64,000 nt of DNA. Origin: Vibrio rumoiensis 1S-45 (GTDB taxonomy: Bacteria; Pseudomonadota; Gammaproteobacteria; Enterobacterales; Vibrionaceae). Shown piece after piece: positions 56,491 through 64,000 of this stretch. Each line of letters opens with the position of its first letter. Position 1 is the stretch's first letter. The translations under genes were made by a program, and so were the position numbers. The notes under the pieces were generated by a model. That model saw only the letters and a program-made list of their open reading frames with translations, made no database searches and was not told the origin of the DNA. The stretch covers positions 62,001 to 126,000 of the forward strand of contig NZ_AJYK02000008.1 of the NCBI RefSeq assembly GCF_000286955.2, written 5' to 3'.

Positions 56491-57252
56491 TCAAACCATC
56501 TCTAATTTAATCTCTAACGACTTAATGATGTCGTTGATTTCCTTTGGTGGGGTTTGATTGGTCACGATCAAATCAATATCTTCGATTTTACCTAAGTTGA
56601 CCATGGCATTGCGGCCAAACTTGGAGTGATCGACCGGTAAGAATACTGCGCGACTATTTTCAATAATGGCGCGTTTGACACGCACTTCGTGATAATCAAA
56701 ATCGAGTAATGAACCATCAAAATCGATACCACTGATCCCTAAAATACCGAAATCTAAGCGAAATTGAGAGATGAAATCTAAAGTCGCTTCACCGGTAACG
56801 CCACCATCTCGGTTTCGTACTTCACCACCCGCGAGGATCACCTTGAAATCGGGCTTGGTCATTAAAATAATTGCCGCATTAATATTATTGGTCACAATGC
56901 GAAGTTGCTGGTGGTGATCCAGTAAGGCTTTCGCGACGGCTTCCGGTGTCGTGCCTATGTCTATAAATAGGGTTGAGCCATCAGGAATGTGTTTGACTAA
57001 GGCTTGAGCGATGCGATTTTTTTCATGTTGGTTCATGACTTTTCGATCACTATAAGGCGAGTTTTCAGCGCTGTTGGCTAAGGTGGCTCCACCATGGTTA
57101 CGGCGGATTTTATTGGCATCGGCCAGCTCATTTAAATCACGTCGAATGGTTTGCGGGCTGACTTCGAACATCGCAACTAAATCATCGGTACTGACATAGC
57201 CCTGATCCTTAACCAGCTCAATGATTTTTTCATGCCTTTCACTCGCTCTCAC
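56491..57252 (-). CDS. glpR: Glycerol-3-phosphate regulon repressor GlpR
   Basis: GlpR is a DeoR-family repressor released by glycerol-3-phosphate. The 253 residues have a helix-turn-helix (STDDLVAMFEVSPQTIRRDLNELAD near 20-45) and a sugar-phosphate sensor domain with DIGTTPEAVAKAL, TNNINAA, LAGGEVRNRDGGVTGE and DHSKFGRNAMV. It is 115 bp downstream of glpD on the same strand and close to its targets glpD, glpF, glpK and glpT. Confidence 0.95.
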   Translation of the reverse strand: MRASERHEKIIELVKDQGYVSTDDLVAMFEVSPQTIRRDLNELADANKIRRNHGGATLANSAENSPYSDRKVMNQHEKNRIAQALVKHIPDGSTLFIDIGTTPEAVAKALLDHHQQLRIVTNNINAAIILMTKPDFKVILAGGEVRNRDGGVTGEATLDFISQFRLDFGILGISGIDFDGSLLDFDYHEVRVKRAIIENSRAVFLPVDHSKFGRNAMVNLGKIEDIDLIVTNQTPPKEINDIIKSLEIKLEMV

Positions 57253-57367
57253 GCTATTTCCTTATATCTGATGGCTTTTAAAAGTGCCAAGCAGTGTACG
57301 TGATAAGCAGAATGAAAGGCAATTTATCACTATTTAATTCACTCAAATAATGCTCAAAACGTTAAAC

Positions 57368-58951
57368 TTATCCCACCTTTTGGGCGGAATCGAACATAGT
57401 TTGCGTTCCTTCGGTCGGTTGTTTCGTTGTTTGAGTCACTTTCTGCTCAATATATTCGTTCACCGCCGCTTGCTCTATTTGAGTTAAGATAATGCCAAGT
57501 TTGGTGCGACGCCATAATACATCTTGTGCTGTTAGCGCGTATTCGTGCTCCATGAGGTAATCGATTTCACACTGATACACGCCTTGCCCGAAATGTTGCC
57601 CCATTTGTGATTCTTGCTTGATGTCTTGCACCACCATTTTTGCTTGAACACCATATTGACGGCAGTAGCGACGAATGGTTTTGTCTTGTAACCAAGGGCA
57701 TTGCTGGCGAAGCTTCATACTTAATAGGTTTTCATCATACCCTTTTGCGCCGGGTAGCAATGAATCAGCGGTCCAGCTTCTTCCCATCTGAGGAAAGAAT
57801 GGAGCAAGTTGTTTCATGGCCGATTCAGCTAACTTGCGATAGGTGGTGAGTTTGCCGCCAAAGATAGAAAGAAGTGGTGCTTCTTCGCCTTCTTGCTCTA
57901 AAGACAAGGTGTAATCACGAGTAATCGCCTGTGGTGAATCAGATTCATCATCACATAATGGACGAACACCGCTATAAGTTGATACCACATCTTCTTTATT
58001 GATTTGATGGATAAAGTGCTTATTCACGATCTCAATGAGATAATCAATTTCTTGATCATCAATTGCCACTTTACGTGGATCGCCTTTGTACTCGACATCG
58101 GTGGTACCAATGAGTGAGTAATCTTCTAGATAAGGGATAACAAAGACGATTCGTTGATCGTCATTTTGCAGAATGTAAGCTTGCTCTTCGTTGTGGATCT
58201 TAGGCACGATAATATGTGAGCCTTTGATCAAACGAATACCATACGGTGATTGCGCTTCCATGTTGTCAGTAATGAAGCTGCGTACCCAAGGGCCAGTTGC
58301 GTTCACCAATGCATGAGCATGACGCTCAAAACGAACATTGGTGCGTTTGTCTAATAAAGTGACTTTCCAAATATCGCCAACTCGTTCTGCCTTTTCAACG
58401 TGGCAATAGTTTTTAATTTCAGCGCCATTTTGCTCGGCTTGTTGAATGTTGAGTAGCACTAAACGCGCATCATCAACCCAGCAATCTGAATACTCAAAAC
58501 CTTTGACCATCTCGTCTTTTAAAACATGAGTTTTACGAAAGTCGACACCGTGACTGCCTTTTAACGTTTCGTTTTTGGCAAATAAGCCACGTTTACCTAA
58601 ATTATCGTAAAGGAATAAGCCGGCACGGATCATCCATGCTGGGCGTAAAAATGGGCGATGAGGCAAACGAAAACGCATTGGTTTGGCGATGTGAGGGGCT
58701 TTTTTTAATAGCACTTCGCGTTCGGCAAGTGACTCGGACACTAAACGAAACTCATAATGTTCAAGGTAGCGCAAACCACCATGGATCAGTTTTGAACTGG
58801 CAGAAGAAGTAGCAGAAGCAAAATCGCTCGATTCATATAAACCGACTCTTAAATTTCGGCCAGCCGCATCAGCTGCAATGCCCGCACCATTGATCCCACC
58901 GCCGACAATAATGATATCTAACACTTCATTTACATTTTCTTGCTTGTTCAT
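57368..58951 (-). CDS. glpD: Aerobic glycerol-3-phosphate dehydrogenase GlpD
   Basis: GlpD is the membrane-associated FAD enzyme that oxidises glycerol-3-phosphate to dihydroxyacetone phosphate and reduces quinone. The 527 residues show the dinucleotide fold DIIIVGGGINGAGIAADAAG near 12, SSKLIHGGLRYLEHYEF near 52, NATGPWVRSF near 214 and SIFGGKLTTYRKLAESAM near 364. The C-terminal tail is about 25 residues longer than in E. coli GlpD (501). A GlpR-like palindrome lies 31 bp upstream of the start. Confidence 0.96.
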   Translation of the reverse strand: MNKQENVNEVLDIIIVGGGINGAGIAADAAGRNLRVGLYESSDFASATSSASSKLIHGGLRYLEHYEFRLVSESLAEREVLLKKAPHIAKPMRFRLPHRPFLRPAWMIRAGLFLYDNLGKRGLFAKNETLKGSHGVDFRKTHVLKDEMVKGFEYSDCWVDDARLVLLNIQQAEQNGAEIKNYCHVEKAERVGDIWKVTLLDKRTNVRFERHAHALVNATGPWVRSFITDNMEAQSPYGIRLIKGSHIIVPKIHNEEQAYILQNDDQRIVFVIPYLEDYSLIGTTDVEYKGDPRKVAIDDQEIDYLIEIVNKHFIHQINKEDVVSTYSGVRPLCDDESDSPQAITRDYTLSLEQEGEEAPLLSIFGGKLTTYRKLAESAMKQLAPFFPQMGRSWTADSLLPGAKGYDENLLSMKLRQQCPWLQDKTIRRYCRQYGVQAKMVVQDIKQESQMGQHFGQGVYQCEIDYLMEHEYALTAQDVLWRRTKLGIILTQIEQAAVNEYIEQKVTQTTKQPTEGTQTMFDSAQKVG

Positions 58952-58981
58952 CTTTAACCTCTGTTCGAATTTATGAGTTTA

Positions 58982-58997
58982 ATGTTCGTTCGAGCAT
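58982..58997. promoter_or_regulatory. GlpR-like operator near glpD
   Basis: ATGTTCGTTCGAGCAT is an imperfect palindrome sharing ATG-N2-CGT-N-CG-N2-CAT with a second site at 59220-59235. The TTCG/CGA arms resemble GlpR operators of E. coli, but the spacing is 2 bp shorter than the consensus I recall. Assignment to GlpR is therefore an inference from position and partial match. Confidence 0.5.
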
Positions 58998-59219
58998 TTG
59001 TGGGTAATCTACCGAAAATATAAATTAAGTCTAGTGTATTTTTTGTTAATTGTTGGTGGTAAAAGCGCGTATTTTCATAACTCATTGTATTTTTTCGTTT
59101 ATTTTGTTTTTTGTGTGATTTTATACATTAACCATTTTTATGTCATGGGTAAACTCATAGTACGTTCATATGTTTTTTCATTGTATTTTTTAATTTTTGT
59201 TGTTCAAACGATTAAAAAT
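58998..59219. other. Divergent glpD / glpF control region
   Basis: This is very AT-rich DNA between the two divergent genes. An open frame of 87 codons (58998-59261) on the plus strand starts without a ribosome site and encodes only a low-complexity hydrophobic string, so I do not call it. ATGAACGTAC on the minus strand at 59169-59160 looks like a half-operator of the same family as the two flanking palindromes. Confidence 0.35.
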
Positions 59220-59235
59220 ATGAGCGTACGCACAT
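59220..59235. promoter_or_regulatory. GlpR-like operator upstream of glpF
   Basis: ATGAGCGTACGCACAT has a perfect inner palindrome (GCGTACGC) and matches the glpD-side site at 11 of 16 positions. It lies about 110 bp ahead of the glpF start, where a repressor of glpFK would sit. The same caveat about spacing applies. Confidence 0.5.
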
Positions 59236-59294
59236 TTATAGTGATTGTTTGTTTACATTAATTAAACATCTTGTAGTTTTGCGCTCGAATTCTT

Positions 59295-59329
59295 CCAATA
59301 ACCAATAACCAATAACCAATAACTAATAA
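59295..59329 (+). repeat. Heptanucleotide tandem repeat in the glpF leader
   Basis: Four perfect tandem copies of CCAATAA (59295-59322) are followed by one variant copy CTAATAA (59323-59329). The tract ends 16 bp before the glpF start codon. Confidence 0.9.
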
Positions 59330-59345
59330 AGAATGGGTCGTCACT

Positions 59346-60206
59346 ATGTCTTTAGATAAAATGCAAACAAATAAAAATAAACAATTGCTCGGGGAATGTA
59401 TTTCGGAATTTATCGGTACAGGGTTACTGATCTTTTTCGGTGTCGGGTGTGTGGCCGCTTTAGTCTTAACTGGAGCAAGTTTTGGTCAATGGGAAATCAG
59501 TATTATCTGGGGGGTAGGGGTTGCGATGGCAATTTACTGCACCGGTGGTGTGTCTGGGGCGCATATTAATCCGGCGGTAACCATTGCACTGACCTTATTC
59601 CACGGTTTTGATAAGCGTAAAGTATTACCTTATATAGGGTCACAATTATTAGGTGCATTCAGTGCGGCTGCTTTGGTGTATGGCTTATATGGCAACTTAT
59701 TTACCGACTATGAATTGACTCACAATATGGTGCGTGGCTCACAAGAAAGTTTAGCGTTAGCAGGCATATTCTCTACTTACCCTAATCCATTGTTAAGCTT
59801 TGGTGGTGCGTTTGCCGTCGAGTTTGTGATTACTGCTGTCTTAATGTTTGTGATTCTTGCGTTAGGTGATGATCGTAATGGTGCACCTAATGGAGCAACC
59901 ACGCCACTATTAGTGGGCTTGTTGATTGCGGTGATCGGTGGCTCCCTTGGTCCTCTCACTGGTTTTGCGATGAACCCTGCTCGTGACTTTGGTCCAAAAT
60001 TCTTTGCCTACCTTGCTGGCTGGGGCGATATGGCCTTAACTGGCGGTAAGGATATCCCTTATTTCATCGTTCCAATTTTAGCGCCAATTATGGGGGCTTG
60101 TTTTGGTGGTTGGTTATACCCGAAAGTGATCGGGAGTTACCTTACCAATGATGAACAAGTATCAACTGAAGCCGTGGTTTCAGCCGATACGTCAACAAAT
60201 GCTTAA
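59346..60206 (+). CDS. glpF: Glycerol uptake facilitator GlpF (aquaglyceroporin)
   Basis: GlpF lets glycerol diffuse across the inner membrane. The 286-residue MIP-family protein has six membrane helices and two half-helix NPA motifs: GAHINPAVTIAL near 75 and GFAMNPARDFGPKF near 209. The Asp after the second NPAR is typical of glycerol channels rather than water channels. The N-terminus LGECISEFIGTGLLIFFGVG is standard. It sits 44 bp before glpK, forming glpFK. Confidence 0.96.
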   Translation: MSLDKMQTNKNKQLLGECISEFIGTGLLIFFGVGCVAALVLTGASFGQWEISIIWGVGVAMAIYCTGGVSGAHINPAVTIALTLFHGFDKRKVLPYIGSQLLGAFSAAALVYGLYGNLFTDYELTHNMVRGSQESLALAGIFSTYPNPLLSFGGAFAVEFVITAVLMFVILALGDDRNGAPNGATTPLLVGLLIAVIGGSLGPLTGFAMNPARDFGPKFFAYLAGWGDMALTGGKDIPYFIVPILAPIMGACFGGWLYPKVIGSYLTNDEQVSTEAVVSADTSTNA

Positions 60207-60250
60207 ACATCACGATTAAAAATTTAACTGATTCTGAATAGGAAATTATC

Positions 60251-61750
60251 ATGGAAAAGAAATATATCGTCGCTTTAGATCAAGGCACAACAAGCTCTCG
60301 CGCAGTAGTACTCGATCGTGATGCCAACATTGTTTGTAGTGCTCAACGTGAGTTTACACAGATTTATCCTCAAGCAGGTTGGGTTGAACATGATCCATTG
60401 GAAATTTGGGCCACTCAAAGCTCTACATTAGTTGAAGCGTTAGCCAAAGGCGGCCTTCATTCGGATGAGATCGCAGGTATTGGTATTACCAACCAACGTG
60501 AAACCACCATTGTATGGAACCGTTCTACCGGTAAACCTATTTATAACGCGATTGTTTGGCAGTGCCGTCGCACTGCTAGCATTTGTGAAGAGCTTAAAAA
60601 AGCAGGGCTGGAAGAGTACATTCTAGAAAATACTGGCCTAGTGGTTGATCCATACTTCTCTGGCACCAAAGTGAAATGGATTCTCGATAATGTTGAAGGA
60701 GCTCGCCAGCAAGCTGAAAAAGGCGAGCTTGCTTTCGGAACAGTAGATTCATGGTTAATTTGGAATATGACACAAGGTCGTACTCACGTAACTGACCCAA
60801 CGAACGCTAGCCGCACCATGTTATTCAACATCAATACGCTTGAGTGGGATGAAAAATTACTGGATGCACTTGGCATTCCGAAGTCAATGATGCCTGAAGT
60901 GAAATCATCATCAGAAGTGTACGCACAAACCAACATTGGTGGTAAAGGCGGAACTCGTATTCCAATCGCAGGGATTGCCGGCGATCAACAAGCTGCGTTA
61001 TTTGGCCAAATGTGTGTTGAAGCAGGGCAAGCGAAAAACACCTACGGTACTGGCTGTTTCTTATTAATGAATACTGGCGATAAAAAGGTCACTTCACGCA
61101 ACGGTCTTCTTACTACGCTGGCTTGTGGACCAAAAGGTGAGGTGAGCTACGCACTTGAAGGCGCAGTATTTATGGGTGGCGCATCGATTCAATGGTTACG
61201 TGATGAACTGCAATTAATTGGCGATGCCGCTGATACAGAATATTTTGCCACTAAAGTTGAAACCTCGAATGGCGCGTATGTGGTGCCGGCTTTCACAGGC
61301 TTAGGTGCTCCGCATTGGGACCCGTATGCTCGTGGCGCGATTGTCGGTTTAACTCGTGGTGTTAACCGTAACCACATTATCCGTGCAACACTGGAAAGTA
61401 TTGCTTATCAATCACTGGATGTTATTTCAGCAATGCAAGCCGATTCAGGTATCAAGCTGGACTTCTTAAAAGTGGATGGTGGCGCAGTGGCCAATAACTT
61501 CCTAATGCAGTTCCAATCTGATGTTCTTAACACCGAAGTTCAACGCCCAGTTGTCACGGAAGTCACCGCGTTAGGCGCAGCCTACCTTGCTGGCTTAGCG
61601 GTTGGGTTCTGGGGCAGTATTGATGAATTGAAACACAAGTCTGTCTTGGACCGCTCATTCCAACCTTGCGCTGATGATGGCAAACGTGAACGTCGTCATA
61701 ACGGCTGGAAGCGTGCGGTTGAATGTGCCAAAGGCTGGATTACCGAATAA
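60251..61750 (+). CDS. glpK: Glycerol kinase GlpK
   Basis: GlpK phosphorylates glycerol to glycerol-3-phosphate, trapping it in the cell. The 499-residue FGGY-family protein shows [15 protein letters not shown] at the start, [20 protein letters not shown] near 77, [15 protein letters not shown] near 240, [14 protein letters not shown] near 262 and [16 protein letters not shown] near 411. Length matches E. coli GlpK (502), so feedback by fructose-1,6-bisphosphate and EIIA-Glc is plausible but not shown. Confidence 0.97.
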   Translation: MEKKYIVALDQGTTSSRAVVLDRDANIVCSAQREFTQIYPQAGWVEHDPLEIWATQSSTLVEALAKGGLHSDEIAGIGITNQRETTIVWNRSTGKPIYNAIVWQCRRTASICEELKKAGLEEYILENTGLVVDPYFSGTKVKWILDNVEGARQQAEKGELAFGTVDSWLIWNMTQGRTHVTDPTNASRTMLFNINTLEWDEKLLDALGIPKSMMPEVKSSSEVYAQTNIGGKGGTRIPIAGIAGDQQAALFGQMCVEAGQAKNTYGTGCFLLMNTGDKKVTSRNGLLTTLACGPKGEVSYALEGAVFMGGASIQWLRDELQLIGDAADTEYFATKVETSNGAYVVPAFTGLGAPHWDPYARGAIVGLTRGVNRNHIIRATLESIAYQSLDVISAMQADSGIKLDFLKVDGGAVANNFLMQFQSDVLNTEVQRPVVTEVTALGAAYLAGLAVGFWGSIDELKHKSVLDRSFQPCADDGKRERRHNGWKRAVECAKGWITE

Positions 61751-62038
61751 CTCCGTTTTATTGACGGAATAAAAATACTGTAAAGGCTCATTAAGAACGC
61801 CTCAAACAGATAGATAAACGACGAGCATAGAAGTAATGGAGGCATTGCTTTTATGTTCTAGTTTGATTTAACCATGAGCTCAACGTTCTGGTTATTTCTT
61901 TTTAACCTCATATTTTTATCGCGATTAAATGGTTATTTTGCTGGCATAACACGCTGGTGTTTTATTGTTCATAAAATTTACTAACCACATCAGAATAAAA
62001 TATGTTCTCAAAAATATTAATAATAAATCGAGGTCATA

Positions 62039-63400
62039 ATGATTCATATTTTCAAGCCTAAAGCGCATATAGAGCGTTTAGCCGATGATAAGATCAGCTC
62101 CACCTATACTCGCTTACGCTGGCAACTTTTTTTAGGCATCTTTTTTGGCTATGCGGGTTACTACTTAGTACGTAAAAACTTCAGTTTGGCAATGCCATAT
62201 TTAATTGAAGAGGGCTTTACACGTGGTCAGCTTGGGGTGGCGCTTTCTGCTGTTTCGATTGCTTATGGTTTATCTAAATTTTTAATGGGCAGCGTGTCCG
62301 ATCGATCCAATCCTAGGTATTTCTTAACGGTCGGTTTGGTGATGTCCTCACTGATTATGTTGTGTTTCGGCTTTATGCCGTGGGCAACGGGCAGTGTGAC
62401 CGCAATGTTCATTTTACTTTTCTTGAATGGTTGGTTCCAAGGTATGGGTTGGCCCGGTTGTGGTCGAACTATGGTGCATTGGTGGTCAAAGAAAGAGCGT
62501 GGTGAAATTGTTTCGGTATGGAACGTTGCGCACAATGTAGGGGGCGGCTTAATTGGTCCACTATTCTTGGTTGGCTTATGGGCATTTAATGATGATTGGC
62601 GTTCGGCTTTTTATGTACCAGCATTTGCTGCGCTTTTAGTCGCTTTTTATATTTGGTTAACCGTGCGCGATACACCTCAATCATGTGGTCTTCCGCCGAT
62701 TGAAGAATATAAAAACGATTACCCAGAAGACTACAGTAAAGAGCATGAAAAAGAGCTTTCTGCCAAAGAGATTTTCTTCCAATTTGTATTTAACAACCCA
62801 GTGTTATGGATCATTGCTGTTGCTAACGCCTTTGTTTATTTGATCCGTTATGGCGTACTTGATTGGGCTCCGGTTTATCTTGGTGAAGTGAAGCATTTTA
62901 CCGTGGATAAATCTTCTTGGGCGTATTTCTTATATGAATGGGCGGGTATTCCTGGAACGCTACTGTGTGGTTGGATTTCCGATAAGTTATTTAAAGGTAA
63001 ACGCGCACCAGCCGGTATCTTATTTATGGTGCTCGTTACCATTGCTGTGCTTGTCTACTGGTTTAACCCACCGGGCCAACCAACCATTGATATGCTGGCG
63101 TTAATTACTATCGGTTTCTTAATTTACGGACCTGTGATGTTGATTGGTTTATACGCACTTGAGCTTGTGCCTAAGAAAGCGGCGGGTACTGCGGCTGGTT
63201 TAACCGGTTTATTTGGTTACTTGGGCGGCGCAGTCGCAGCGAACGCAGTTCTCGGTTACACCGTGGATCACTTCGGTTGGGATGGCGGCTTCATGGTATT
63301 AACCGCAGCCTGTGTGATTTCAATCATTTGCTTTATCGTGGCGCATTTCGGTGAAGGTAAATACCGTGGTGAAAATAGCCTTAAAGTGAAAGTAAGCTAA
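62039..63400 (+). CDS. glpT: Glycerol-3-phosphate/phosphate antiporter GlpT
   Basis: GlpT is a major-facilitator transporter that imports glycerol-3-phosphate in exchange for phosphate. The 453 residues form twelve helices. [25 protein letters not shown] sequence near 38-58 carries the substrate-binding Arg of helix 1; [21 protein letters not shown] near 79-99 is the family signature; [12 protein letters not shown] near 272 carries the second binding-site Arg. It is 288 bp downstream of glpK and precedes glpQ, so glpTQ is likely one unit. Confidence 0.96.
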   Translation: MIHIFKPKAHIERLADDKISSTYTRLRWQLFLGIFFGYAGYYLVRKNFSLAMPYLIEEGFTRGQLGVALSAVSIAYGLSKFLMGSVSDRSNPRYFLTVGLVMSSLIMLCFGFMPWATGSVTAMFILLFLNGWFQGMGWPGCGRTMVHWWSKKERGEIVSVWNVAHNVGGGLIGPLFLVGLWAFNDDWRSAFYVPAFAALLVAFYIWLTVRDTPQSCGLPPIEEYKNDYPEDYSKEHEKELSAKEIFFQFVFNNPVLWIIAVANAFVYLIRYGVLDWAPVYLGEVKHFTVDKSSWAYFLYEWAGIPGTLLCGWISDKLFKGKRAPAGILFMVLVTIAVLVYWFNPPGQPTIDMLALITIGFLIYGPVMLIGLYALELVPKKAAGTAAGLTGLFGYLGGAVAANAVLGYTVDHFGWDGGFMVLTAACVISIICFIVAHFGEGKYRGENSLKVKVS

Positions 63401-63430
63401 TCATTATTGATTAATGTGTCATCAAAAATT

Positions 63431-63489
63431 CACTGTGCTTTATTTAAGAGGTCACTCAAAAAGAGCACAGTGTTTTTTTAGATTCGTAT
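63431..63489 (+). terminator. Terminator-like hairpin between glpT and glpQ
   Basis: CACTGTGCT (63431-63439) and AGCACAGTG (63474-63482) form a 9-bp stem with a 34-nt loop, followed by seven T. It may reduce read-through into glpQ. Confidence 0.6.
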
Positions 63490-63559
63490 TTGAAGAACCA
63501 TGCTTAAGAGAAGCTTGTTTAAGAAAATAGAATTAACTGACTTGCCGAAGGAACTATCA

Positions 63560-64000
63560 ATGTTATCAACTCAACTTTTATTGAAAAAAAGAATAATGAA
63601 AAAAAGAGCCTGTGTCTTGGGTCTAGCCGTGATTTCAAATATTGGTTTAGCCAGTGTTAGTTGGGCGAAAGATCCGGCTCAAATCGTGGTTGCCCATCGT
63701 GGCGCTTCTGGGTATTTACCAGAGCATACTCTGCCAGCAAAGGCCTTAGCGTATGGAATGAAACCCGATTACATCGAACAAGATGTAGTGATGACTAAAG
63801 ATGATCAACTGGTGGTATTGCATGATCACTATTTGGATCGCGTAACCAATGTTGCAGAGGTGTTCCCCGATCGAGCGCGCGAAGATAACCGTTATTACGC
63901 CATTGATTTTACGCTAGCTGAAATCAAGCAACTTAAAGTCACCGAAGGTTTTACTCTGGATGATTCAGGTAAGCCAAAAGCGGTATTTCAAGATCGTTTC
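63560..64000 (+). CDS. glpQ: Glycerophosphodiester phosphodiesterase GlpQ (partial, runs off right edge)
   Basis: GlpQ is a periplasmic enzyme that releases glycerol-3-phosphate from glycerophosphodiesters for uptake by GlpT. The 147 visible codons include a signal peptide (MKKRACVLGLAVISNIGLAS region, cleaved after about VSWA), then IVVAHRGASGYLPEHTLPAK with the catalytic HRGASG and the acid pair in YIEQDVVMTKDDQLVVLHD. ATG 63560 has AAGGA 7 nt upstream; ATG 63596 is an in-frame alternative. The 3' end is outside the window. Confidence 0.93.
   Translation, partial: MLSTQLLLKKRIMKKRACVLGLAVISNIGLASVSWAKDPAQIVVAHRGASGYLPEHTLPAKALAYGMKPDYIEQDVVMTKDDQLVVLHDHYLDRVTNVAEVFPDRAREDNRYYAIDFTLAEIKQLKVTEGFTLDDSGKPKAVFQDRF

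Noticed and set aside
58998..59261. Plus-strand open frame of 87 codons between glpD and glpF.
   Set aside because: AT-rich, low-complexity hydrophobic translation with no ribosome site. It lies over the divergent promoter region and operator candidates.
61751..62038. Small RNA or regulator in the glpK-glpT gap.
   Set aside because: Only a 5-bp stem (TCCGT/ACGGA near 61752-61768) and AT-rich sequence are visible, with no terminator or promoter that stands out.

Overview
This window looks like a piece of the main chromosome of a Vibrio-like gammaproteobacterium (family Vibrionaceae). The evidence is a complete Eps-type type II secretion operon with Vibrio-type subunit order (gspC to gspN followed by nudE and cysQ), the small hypothetical proteins recQ-DUF3630 and yihI-DUF2489, a Vibrio-style RyhB, and an ERIC-like and a MITE-like repeat of the kinds common in Vibrionaceae intergenic regions. 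The DNA is moderately AT-rich and the genes are nearly all housekeeping. No phage, integron, CRISPR array, transposase gene or tRNA/rRNA gene was seen.

Layout. 0.2-4.1 kb: fumarate/aspartate metabolism (dcuA, aspA) and fxsA. 4.3-7.9 kb: trmL and the Cpx envelope-stress system (cpxA, cpxR, cpxP), with a perfect CpxR box and a 263-bp inverted-repeat element between cpxR and cpxP. 8.0-8.5 kb, minus strand: a CsrB-family RNA packed with GGA motifs, with a palindromic GacA/VarA-type box about 160 bp upstream. 8.7-13.1 kb: rarD, recQ, a DUF3630 gene and yhhQ, the last preceded by a preQ1-I-like riboswitch. 13.2-25 kb: RyhB RNA, polA, Spot 42 RNA, engB, cytochrome c4, yihI, a DUF2489 gene, hemN and a membrane GGDEF-EAL protein. 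25.2-35 kb: nitrogen control (ntrC, ntrB, a DUF4124 gene, glnA with a sigma54 promoter and paired NtrC sites), then typA, rbn, dtd and a GNAT-thioesterase fusion. polA-spf-engB-yihI-hemN-ntrC-ntrB-glnA-typA-rbn-dtd follows the order known from E. coli, with insertions. 35-40.5 kb: an AsmA-like protein, pckA, hslO, hslR. 40.9-54 kb: gspC to gspN, nudE, cysQ. 54-56.4 kb: nfuA, comF, bioH. 56.5-64 kb: the glycerol / glycerol-3-phosphate regulon (glpR, glpD, glpF, glpK, glpT, and glpQ running off the right edge).

How the parts work together. Four regulatory RNA elements sit within about 9 kb: CsrB (carbon storage/virulence), RyhB (iron), Spot 42 (carbon) and a preQ1 riboswitch. The glp block forms a complete import-to-dihydroxyacetone-phosphate pathway with its repressor. 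The type II secretion operon is complete, but gspE carries an apparent single-nucleotide frameshift that separates its N-terminal GspL-binding domain from the ATPase.

I found no convincing undescribed multi-gene system. The points most worth a second look are the gspE frameshift, the repeat inserted between the CpxR box and cpxP, the yhhQ riboswitch that overlaps the ribosome binding site, the heptanucleotide repeat in the glpF leader, and a DnaA-box/GATC cluster upstream of polA.
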